DNA from: Gemmatimonadaceae bacterium
GTDB taxonomy: Bacteria > Latescibacterota > UBA2968 > UBA8231
NCBI GenBank assembly: GCA_002726335.1
Contig: PBSR01000063.1
Location: 1 to 36,365, forward strand
Direction: 5' to 3'
DNA: 36,365 bases
Shown: in pieces, positions 1 through 7,900 of the stretch
Layout: the number at the start of each line of letters is the position of its first letter
Numbering within the stretch: the stretch's first letter is position 1
Translations under genes and position numbers: made by a program
Notes under the pieces: model-generated
What the model was told of the DNA's origin: nothing
Databases searched by the model: none
What the model saw: the letters and a program-made list of their open reading frames with translations, nothing else

Positions 1-1
1 C

Positions 2-91
2 GGGAGCCGCGGCGAGCCCGACGACCAGCAGGAACCCGTCGAACGCCCCCGCCCCTCCGAGACATCCCGCGAAATCGACTTGATGGCCTAA
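2..91 (+). CDS. possible 3' end of a + strand gene (partial)
   Basis: The frame from base 2 is open to a TAA at 89-91 and would encode a short charged, proline-rich tail ending REIDLMA. The composition resembles a disordered C-terminus, and the stop is followed directly by hairpin-forming repeats, as expected between convergent genes. The other two + frames are also open for part of this stretch, so the frame is not certain. No domain is visible and no function can be given. Confidence 0.3.
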   Translation, partial: GSRGEPDDQQEPVERPRPSETSREIDLMA

Positions 92-92
92 G

Positions 93-142
93 CCAGCTTG
101 CTGGCCCAGCTTTGCTGCTCAACCAGCTTGCTGGTCAGCAGC
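93..142. repeat. tandem CCAGCTTGCTGG repeats between convergent genes
   Basis: The 12-mer CCAGCTTGCTGG occurs exactly at 93-104 and 123-134, and a degenerate third copy (CCAGCTTTGCTGC) lies at 106-118. Each exact copy can fold as CCAGC/GCTGG with a TT loop. The second is enclosed by an outer GCTGCT (114-119) / AGCAGC (137-142) pairing. It lies between the possible + gene ending at 91 and the minus-strand SDR ending at 148. It may act as a bidirectional transcript end, but neither side has a T-tract, so intrinsic termination is not shown. Confidence 0.5.
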
Positions 143-147
143 TCCGC

Positions 148-930
148 CTATTGGTAGGACTCGGTACGATCCCCACCGTTGACCGTCAGATTCTGGCCGG
201 TGAGATAGCTTGCCGCGTCAGAGACTAGAAATGCCACAACACTGGCGATCTCCTGCGCTTCTCCCGGGCGCCCCAGGGGAATCGTGTCGATGAAGCGTTC
301 GAGTACGGCCGGGTCGCGACGATCCATCGCCCCCTGTCCCATGCCGGCGGCGATCAGCCCCGGTGACAGGGCGTTGACCCGGATGTTGTCACGCGCCACC
401 TCCTTCGACAGCACCTTGGTGAAGGCCACCAGGGCACTCTTTGTCGCCGCGTACGCGGAACTGCCTCCGGGCAGGCTGTTGACGATGTTCGAAGAGACGT
501 TGACGATGTGACCGCCGCCCCGAGCCTGCAACAGCGGGATGGCCGCCCGGCACAGATAGAACACGCTGTTGAGGTTGACGTCGACCATGTGCAGCCAGGC
601 ATCCGTTTCGGTGTCGGCCACGTTCAGTCCTCCAACCGTGATGCCCGCATTGTTCACCAGGATATCAATCCCGCCCAGCCCATCGTCGACTCGTCGCACC
701 AGGTCCCGGGCTGCGTCCGGGTTGGTCACATCGGCTCCGTACGCGACGGCCTGCACGCCCTGCCCCCGCAGCCGGTCCGCCAGTGAGCCTGCTGCCTCCG
801 CGTGGGTATGATAGTGTACCGCCACGGCCATCCCGGCTGCCGCCAGGGCCTCGCAGATCGACTGCCCGATGCCTCCCGCCGCACCGGTTACAAGGGCTGT
901 TCTGCCTGTGCTACCCGCCGTTTCTTCCAT
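148..930 (-). CDS. FabG-type short-chain dehydrogenase/reductase (SDR)
   Basis: A classical SDR of 260 aa that probably reduces a ketone or oxidises an alcohol with NAD(P)(H) in the cytoplasm; the substrate is unknown. The cofactor motif TGAAGGIG is at residues 15-22 and NNAG at 93-96. The catalytic Ser147, Tyr160 and Lys164 (YAATK) are all present, and the C-terminal YLTGQNLTVNGG is typical of the 3-oxoacyl-ACP reductase group. The frame is open further upstream, but the ATG at 930 gives the usual family N-terminus. The gene is divergent from the MFS transporter and separated from it by 98 bp. It lies away from fatty-acid synthesis genes, so a catabolic sugar or alcohol dehydrogenase is as likely as true FabG. 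Confidence 0.9.
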   Translation of the reverse strand: MEETAGSTGRTALVTGAAGGIGQSICEALAAAGMAVAVHYHTHAEAAGSLADRLRGQGVQAVAYGADVTNPDAARDLVRRVDDGLGGIDILVNNAGITVGGLNVADTETDAWLHMVDVNLNSVFYLCRAAIPLLQARGGGHIVNVSSNIVNSLPGGSSAYAATKSALVAFTKVLSKEVARDNIRVNALSPGLIAAGMGQGAMDRRDPAVLERFIDTIPLGRPGEAQEIASVVAFLVSDAASYLTGQNLTVNGGDRTESYQ

Positions 931-973
931 GCCTGTAATGAACCGTGCCTGGCAGGGCCGCGCAACGTCATGA

Positions 974-1002
974 TTGGCTGGCGGTTGCTCGCGGTCTATA
1001 CT
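974..1002 (+). promoter_or_regulatory. candidate sigma70 promoter of the MFS transporter gene
   Basis: TTGGCT (974-979) and TATACT (997-1002) are separated by exactly 17 bp. This predicts a start near 1009 and a leader of about 20 nt to the ATG at 1029. The -35 matches consensus at four of six positions and the -10 at five of six. The element lies in the divergent gap between the SDR and transporter genes. Confidence 0.4.
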
Positions 1003-1028
1003 CCCATGAACTCTCACCAGGAAAGCCG

Positions 1029-2312
1029 ATGACGACATCACCCGACGGGCGTGGGGGCGTGCTCGCGTGGTCCTTCTACGACTTCGCCAACAGCGCCTTC
1101 ACCACTCTTGTCGTCACCTTCATCTACTCCTCCTGGTTCACTCACGAGCTGGCTCCCGACGTTGTGTCCGGAACCGCCATGTGGTCACGGGGCGTGGCCC
1201 TCACCGGCATCATCGTCGCCCTGCTGTCCCCCGTCCTCGGTGCCATCGCCGATCGTCACGCCTGCCGCAAGCTGCTGCTGGCCGCCTCCACGGTGCTCTG
1301 CGTCGTCTGCACGGCCGCGCTCTACCTGCCGACACCCGGGCAGGTCGCGGCGGCCCTGACTCTGTTCGTGCTCGCCAACATCGGCTTCGAGTTGGGTACG
1401 GTGTTCTACAACGCCTTCCTCCCCGAGATCGCCCCACCCGACCGGATCGGACGAGTATCCGGCTACGGCTGGGCCCTGGGGTACGTAGGGGGACTGCTGT
1501 GTATGGGCGTCGCCATGGTCGGCCTCGTCGACAACGAAACCCCATGGCTGGGATTCTCATTGGAGGCGGGAGAAAACATCCGCGCCGCCAACCTGCTCGT
1601 CGCCGCCTGGTTCGCCCTCTTCAGCCTGCCCCTGTTCCTGCGCTTGCGCGAGCCCCGCGCTGCAACCGCATCCGTCACGGCAGGCGGTTCCCTGCGACAG
1701 CTGTGGGCAACTCTGACCAGGATCCGCGAGTATCGACAGATCTCCCGGCTTCTGCTGGCGCGCCTGATCTACAACGACGGCCTGGTCACCGTCTTCGCCT
1801 TCGGCGGCATCTACGCCATGGGAACGCTCGGCTTCACCTTCCGCGACCTCATGGTGTTCGGCGTCAGCACGAGTGTCGCGGCGGGGATCGGCGCTTTTCT
1901 TGGCGGGTATCTCGATGACTGGCTGGGTGGCAAACGTGCCGTCCTGCTGAGCCTTGGCGGCATGGTCCTGGCCTCTCTTGCGGCCGTTTCAACCCATGAC
2001 ACACGCGTCTTCTGGGGGGCGTCGCTGTGCATCTCGGCCCTGGCAGGTCCGGCGCAGGCGGCGAGTCGGTCGCTGCTCGGCCGATTCGTACCACGACAGA
2101 TGGAAAACGAGATCTACGGCTTCTACGCCTTCAGCGGCAAGGCCACCGCCTTCGCTGGTCCCTTCCTGCTGGGTCTGCTCACCGAGGCTTTCGCCTCCCA
2201 GCGTGCCGGCATCTCCGTCGTCGTCGGCTTCCTCGTCGTCGGCGCCTTGCTGTTGACGCGCGTCGACGAAGCTGCCGGAATCCGCCAGGCGGCGGGTGAA
2301 CCTGCCGGCTAG
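1029..2312 (+). CDS. MFS transporter, UMF1/Atg22-like family
   Basis: A 427-aa polytopic membrane protein with about 12 hydrophobic segments. The N-terminal signature SFYDFANSAF, followed by a first helix, is characteristic of the UMF1/Atg22-like branch of the major facilitator superfamily; bacterial substrates in this branch are mostly unknown. A loop of the form AIADRHACRKLLL after helix 2 resembles the MFS A motif. The start is the ATG at 1029, preceded by AGGAAA. An upstream in-frame ATG at 945 would add a non-hydrophobic extension and lacks a ribosome site. The 3' end overlaps the convergent OPT-like gene by four bases (CTAG at 2309-2312), so both stop codons share sequence. Confidence 0.88.
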   Translation: MTTSPDGRGGVLAWSFYDFANSAFTTLVVTFIYSSWFTHELAPDVVSGTAMWSRGVALTGIIVALLSPVLGAIADRHACRKLLLAASTVLCVVCTAALYLPTPGQVAAALTLFVLANIGFELGTVFYNAFLPEIAPPDRIGRVSGYGWALGYVGGLLCMGVAMVGLVDNETPWLGFSLEAGENIRAANLLVAAWFALFSLPLFLRLREPRAATASVTAGGSLRQLWATLTRIREYRQISRLLLARLIYNDGLVTVFAFGGIYAMGTLGFTFRDLMVFGVSTSVAAGIGAFLGGYLDDWLGGKRAVLLSLGGMVLASLAAVSTHDTRVFWGASLCISALAGPAQAASRSLLGRFVPRQMENEIYGFYAFSGKATAFAGPFLLGLLTEAFASQRAGISVVVGFLVVGALLLTRVDEAAGIRQAAGEPAG

Positions 2313-4984
2313 AACGTGGTCGCCGACACGGCCTTGCTGATCATCAGGGTCGCGGCGCAGAACATCCCCACCAGCGATATCCCCACGCCGAAGCCAACGG
2401 CCAGGACCATAGCCACCTGGCGCCAGTGCTGTTTACCGAACCTGGGCCAGAAGTAGTACTTGGCGAGCATGGCGCCGACGACTTCGGTGAGCATGAGGAA
2501 GAAGGTGGCAACGCCGACCGAAGCCACGCCTCGGATGTACCCCCAGACGAAGAACATCGGCATGCCGAAGAAGCTGAGGATCGAATAGATGCCGATGCCG
2601 AAGACCAGTCCGAAAAGGAGAATCGGCCACTTTTCGCCGTCCAGTGGGTGACGCAGATCCTCGTCGATGGCCCCATCACCATCATCGTCCTTCTGATTGA
2701 GGACCTCCTCATCGGCGAGACCGTCGAAATCCTCGTCGCGGCCGTCTCCGGCGGACCTGGGATCCTGCCAGTATATCTGGAAGAACATCGGCGTCTCGGC
2801 CGAGCTTTGGAAGAAGTCGCCGCGGAACTTCGGATCCGTGTCCAGCTCGATCACGTACGCCACATCCCGTGTATCCCCCTCGGTGGGCAGGCGCACGCGA
2901 AACAAGGTTTCCGGCTCGTCGATGACGGTGGCCGTCTGTGGGACCATGAGCAGCGGTACCGGCAGTGAGGCATCCACACCACGTGGCGTGGGCAACTCGA
3001 GAATCGTCGGCGATCCACGCACGCCGCCAGCACCGCGGAAATCAGTAGTAAACCATCCGGTCTCTGACCAGGGACCGTAGATGCGCTTGGTCGGGTTCTT
3101 GATGTTGATGTCGAAGGACACCTTCACGCGCCAGTAATAGAGTGCGTCATCCTGCAGATTCGCCGGACTCCATGCCACTTCCCCAGGAGGTACGACCCGT
3201 CCCTCCACCTCTTCTCCCGGTTCATAGGTGACGCTGTACTGGGTCGCCGAATACTTCACCGCCTCGGCGAAGGCCCGGGCGGGCCAGAAGGTCTGTACGT
3301 ACGGATAGGCATCGGACGGGATCGGCGACAGCTTCCACAGAAAGCTCCAGTACATGAGACTGGCACCCAACACGATGGGCACCATCACGATCTCCGCCTT
3401 CAGCAGGCTCGTGAAGCGCATACCGGTCAACTCGATGATACGGAAGGTCTCGGCGCCGCCGCCGAAGTCGGCCCCCGCCAGCGGCACGAACCAGATCTCG
3501 ACACCGCGATAGCCGGTGAGGAACACCATGCCTTCATGCAGGTGAGGGATCACGATGTTCTGCCCGACCAGTCCGTCCAACCGGGCGGACACAAAGGACA
3601 TGAGGGGCGCGTAGACAAAGGCGATCAGCAGGATGACGATGAGCAGTCCTGTCGTCACCAGCGTCGGGAACAGCGTCTTGGCCAGTAGGATCGGGTACGC
3701 GGCGCCGAGGAAGAAGAGTGTGACGCAGACCCATAGTCTGAAGTCGCCGCGGTTCAGGTGCTCGATGCAGTACCCACGGACCTGGCTCTGCTTGTCACAG
3801 TCGGGATGGCGACAGGTGTCATGGTCGTGGCCGTGCTCTTCGGCGTGTGCGTTGTCGACGGCTTTCTCGCGCCCGGCGCGGATCACCTGGGTGATGGAGA
3901 TGATGGCCACGGCCAGCGTCACCCCCATGGCGAAGGGTTGCCAGAAGTCGACACCTGCGGTGATCTGCGTCTGGATCGCACTCATTCCCGGCACCCAGTG
4001 CGGCATGAAGCCGTAGTGGTGCAAGATCGGCGACATCACCATGAAGGACGCGACAAACGCGAAAGAGCCCATCACGCTCCAGAAGGGCAGCAGAAGTCCG
4101 GCAAAGATCGGTGACAGGCTGAAGCTGATGCCGATGGGCGTGGCTCCCAGGAAGCGCCCGAGTACAGGCGTCAGATCGGCGAAGGGGATGGGCAGGATCG
4201 ACACCTTCTTGCCGGCAAACGTCTCGGTCAACGTCGGGATGGCAACATAGATGAAGCCGAAGACCAGACCGATGGCGCCACCGACGGTAAAAGCGGGCCA
4301 CTTCCACGACTGGTCCTCCGAGCCGCTCTCCTCGGCCAGGGCCATGGCCCCGAGCGCCGCCTGCGGTGCCGTGGGAAACGGCAGCCTTTCGCGATCCGAC
4401 ACCAGCCGGAAGAGCACGTACCCCGAAGTGAACCAGGTGACACGACTGACGATGATACCGATCACGAGCAGAGCGATCGGCAGCAGCCAGTCCTCGTGGA
4501 AGAACGTGCGCTGAATGATGGCCGGCGAATCCGGATGGGGAGAAAACCAGCCCATGCCCCGCCAGGTGAGACCGACGAGTTTGTCCGTCAGGCCGAACTG
4601 TGCCGCCTCGGGAGAGCTGACAAAGTACTGGCGCCAGATCAGCTGCAGGAACGTCTGGGTCTCGGCGCGCACGATCAGCTGCGACGCCACGTACGTCAAC
4701 AGGAAGATCTCCTGCCGCTTCAGAGTGGTGAACGAGCGCTTGGCGATCTCGAGAAACAGGATCACCGTCACCCACTGCGCCGCCTCCCCGATCCCGATCC
4801 CCGTGACCAACGACAGGTACATCTGCCCCGGGGTCATGATAAAGGCGATCAAGAGCACCCCGATCAGAGTCTTGCGCGTAAACCCCGACTCGAACGTTTC
4901 GGGCGGCTGCAGCAGATCCCGATACTCATTGAGCTCTTCGTACTGGCGGTCCTTCCTCGCCTGCCTTTTGGATTCGCCCGCCAC
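2309..4984 (-). CDS. OPT/DUF6785-like membrane protein with FN3-like and DxDxDG inserts
   Basis: An 891-aa polytopic membrane protein, last gene of a five-gene coupled set. The motif SDRERLPFP (196-204) recalls the LPFP signature of oligopeptide transporters, and a matching DRERLSYP occurs in the 721-aa permease upstream, so the two appear homologous. Hydrophobic segments occupy about 36-60, 165-195, 230-250, 285-320, 350-367, 417-465, 530-550 and 786-880. Residues 384-409 form a His/Cys cluster (HGHDHDTCRHPDC, then YCIEH). Residues 555-785 form a soluble insert with an FN3-like part (YYWRV, GPWSETGWFTT) and two acidic DxDxDGxxDE repeats at 750-760 and 766-776. Translation begins at GTG (4984), which shares one base with the previous gene's TAG. 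It may import peptides or metal chelates, but the substrate is unknown. Confidence 0.8.
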   Translation of the reverse strand: MAGESKRQARKDRQYEELNEYRDLLQPPETFESGFTRKTLIGVLLIAFIMTPGQMYLSLVTGIGIGEAAQWVTVILFLEIAKRSFTTLKRQEIFLLTYVASQLIVRAETQTFLQLIWRQYFVSSPEAAQFGLTDKLVGLTWRGMGWFSPHPDSPAIIQRTFFHEDWLLPIALLVIGIIVSRVTWFTSGYVLFRLVSDRERLPFPTAPQAALGAMALAEESGSEDQSWKWPAFTVGGAIGLVFGFIYVAIPTLTETFAGKKVSILPIPFADLTPVLGRFLGATPIGISFSLSPIFAGLLLPFWSVMGSFAFVASFMVMSPILHHYGFMPHWVPGMSAIQTQITAGVDFWQPFAMGVTLAVAIISITQVIRAGREKAVDNAHAEEHGHDHDTCRHPDCDKQSQVRGYCIEHLNRGDFRLWVCVTLFFLGAAYPILLAKTLFPTLVTTGLLIVILLIAFVYAPLMSFVSARLDGLVGQNIVIPHLHEGMVFLTGYRGVEIWFVPLAGADFGGGAETFRIIELTGMRFTSLLKAEIVMVPIVLGASLMYWSFLWKLSPIPSDAYPYVQTFWPARAFAEAVKYSATQYSVTYEPGEEVEGRVVPPGEVAWSPANLQDDALYYWRVKVSFDINIKNPTKRIYGPWSETGWFTTDFRGAGGVRGSPTILELPTPRGVDASLPVPLLMVPQTATVIDEPETLFRVRLPTEGDTRDVAYVIELDTDPKFRGDFFQSSAETPMFFQIYWQDPRSAGDGRDEDFDGLADEEVLNQKDDDGDGAIDEDLRHPLDGEKWPILLFGLVFGIGIYSILSFFGMPMFFVWGYIRGVASVGVATFFLMLTEVVGAMLAKYYFWPRFGKQHWRQVAMVLAVGFGVGISLVGMFCAATLMISKAVSATTF

Positions 4985-7900
4985 TAGAGAACCGTCTCGC
5001 TGACGTCCAGTTCCAGGTCTTCCGCCGCCACCGCCACCCGCCGACAGTGATCGGTATGCTCTTGCTGAATCTCGGTTTTCAGCGTCTGCCAGACGAGGAA
5101 CTGCTTACGCAGCTCGAGCATGAAACCCAGATTGAGCCGTTGCCAGAAGGCGACGGGACCGCTGACGCGTTCGATGTAGAACTGGATTTCGAGGATGCTC
5201 GGGTTGTCCGTCTTCGACGTGGTGAACTGCAGGTATTGGCTGACCCCCATGTCGAATGGCGCCAGCCACAACAGCAGCTGCACGGCGTAGGTGCGCCCGT
5301 CTGGTGACTCCTCGGTGACGATGCGCGTGCGCTCGGTGTACATCTTCCCCACCGACTCGTGGCCATAGGAACCGAAGTAGTTCTGCAGAAAACCGCACAG
5401 GGATTCGATGGCGTTGACGTTGACGGTGAAGGGAAAGGGGAAGCGCCACACATCACCGTCGGGGTCGGGCAGCTGCCAGCGGCGCACGACGTCGGGCACG
5501 GCCATCTGCGAGGCAGCCCGCGCCGGATAGATGCTCGACACGAGAACGACGACGATGACGAGCAGGGCCGAACCTATGGCCGATGTGGAGGAGTAGTTCA
5601 GCGACACGCCACCCACCAGGTCGAAGAGGATCAGCATCTTGGCCCCGACCTGGCCGAGAATGTAGCCGATGACGACGCCCAGAACACCGTAGACGCACGA
5701 TTCGGCGATGAAGAGGAAGGAAATATGGACGGGCGCTAGACCCACGGAGGAGTAGACGCCGATTTCGCGGAAACGCTCGTACACGGCGCCCATCATCGTG
5801 TTGAGTACGATCAGCGCCGCGATCAGCATGGGGATCATGAGAGCCCCCAGACCCTCCATCGAGGTGGCGCCGATACTGCTGTAGGAGTACGTGCGCATCG
5901 TGCCGTCATCGTCCGGCATGCCGACGAACAGACGGAAGCCCGATCGTGACAGGTAGCTCTCGATCAGCTCGCGCGCGTCGGCGCCCTCGTCAAAGCGCAC
6001 CGCAACCGACCTGAGTTCCGCCCCCATGCTCTCCAGACGACCGTAGGGAACGATGGCCAGGCGACTTGCCGGAATATGCTCGTAGGTGATTTCGATGTCC
6101 TCTTCGAAGAAGACGTCGTTGAGCATGAACATCTGATCCATGCCCGGCATGTTGAACTGGATGAACTGCTCCTGCGCCGGCGTCATCGGTTCGTTGTTCA
6201 GGTCAGGGCTGGCGTCGAAAGCCTGGCTGTCGAAGACACCGATCACCTTCCAGGGATTGCCGAAGATGCGCACCTCCGGGCCCTCTCCCCGCGCCACGGC
6301 CTCTATGGAAACATCCAGTTGCCGGGCCAGCAGGTCGGAGAGTATGACACTCTCCTCGTTCGACTCCGCGAACCAGCGCCCGCCCATCAACGTCCCGTCA
6401 ATTCCGGTGACACCCGGTTCCTGTGGCGACAGGCCCAGCACCCCGAGACCATCCGCCTCCCTGTCCTCGAGCCGCATGGGGATGTACCCCTCACCATCGA
6501 AACCCATGGTCAGCCAGGTGCGCGGCGACAGTGTGCCCGATTCGGCAAAGTGGGACTCGAGGTAGTCGTAGTGCGTCGGCTCCCAGGTCCACCAGTTGAC
6601 ATCGTGGAACAGGATGCCGCTGTACGGGGGTTTCCAGTCCTTCTCGAAACCGATGAACTGGATGCTGGGCTTGAAGGAGGTGAAGGAGAGCACGGTGAAG
6701 GTCAGGATCGTAATCGTGGCCAGGGTCAGCCCCGTGCGCGTCACCCTCCGGCGCATATTCGAGATTCCGAGCATGAAGGCCACGTACGCCGTGCCCGAAC
6801 GGCTCAGATCACCGCTCGCCGTTCCGGCGGCGCGTTGCTGAAGATCGGTCATGAAGGCATTGAACCGCCCGACGATGAGACTGATGACATAGAAGGCCAT
6901 GACCATAACCATCAGCGCCAGCAGCACGATGACTGGGTGCGCCAGCTCGAAGGCGGGGTGCACCTGGGCCAGAATCAGCCATATGGTGAGCAGGATCGCG
7001 GCGAACCATGCCAGTTGCTTGTGCACTTCGGGCGCCGCAAACAGGAGGCGCTCGGCGAAGAACGCTGCTGGCACCAGCAGCGCAACGAAGAACACAAGCC
7101 CGACGATGATGTCGTTCTGCGTACCCCGCACGTCGGGGTAGGCGCGGTACTCGAGTCCCAGCGCTTCGCGGATGTACTTGGCGTATCTCGCCCATTGCAG
7201 GTTCTCCATGGCCATCTCGGCCTTCTGCAGGGCCTGCCAGGAGCGGCTGTGCAGCGCGTCGAGACGGGGGTTCTCGATGGCGAAGCTCCGCATACGCTCG
7301 ATGCGGGCCTCATCGAGGCGCCACATGTCCTTCATCGACTGCAGGCTGACGAAGGGGATCATCCGTGCCAGCCGCATGTCGAATCCCTGCCCCTGCCCTG
7401 TCAATTCGTCGATGGCGCCCTCGTTGTTCAACAGCACCACCGAATCATCCACGAGGCGCAGCGAATCGCCCGGCACGCCGTAGAGGACCATCATCTGTTC
7501 GTCCCAGTCGCCCATGACGAAACCGTACTGACGGGGCACGGCGCCGCGCTTGTCGAGTACCTTCTGATCCTTGCTGTAGTTGCCGTAGGTGAAGTGGTAG
7601 GCGGCGTGCACCCGGTCGTGAATCTCCAGACTCGCGGATTCGAACAGAATCGTCGTCCACACGGTCTCTGCCTTCGACAGCGTCTGCTCGAAGGCGCCTA
7701 GTTTCTGCGCCCGCTCGCCGTGGTCGGTGCTGTAGGTGATATCCCCCGTCTCGGGATCGACCAGGTATCCACGCACTTGAGTCTTGAACTTCTCGAGCCC
7801 GTCCACCTGGTAGTTGCCATCTTCGTCGGCGATATGGATCCGTGGCCGCCACATGTTCTGGAAGCGATCGTTCATCACCACCACCGTGGCCCCGGGAACG

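Noticed and set aside
6076..7701. Long open + frame (541 codons) opposite the M28/FtsX gene
   Set aside because: Its translation is His-, Glu- and Arg-rich without any domain, and it mirrors a gene with strong FtsX and membrane signals on the other strand. It is a GC-driven antisense frame.
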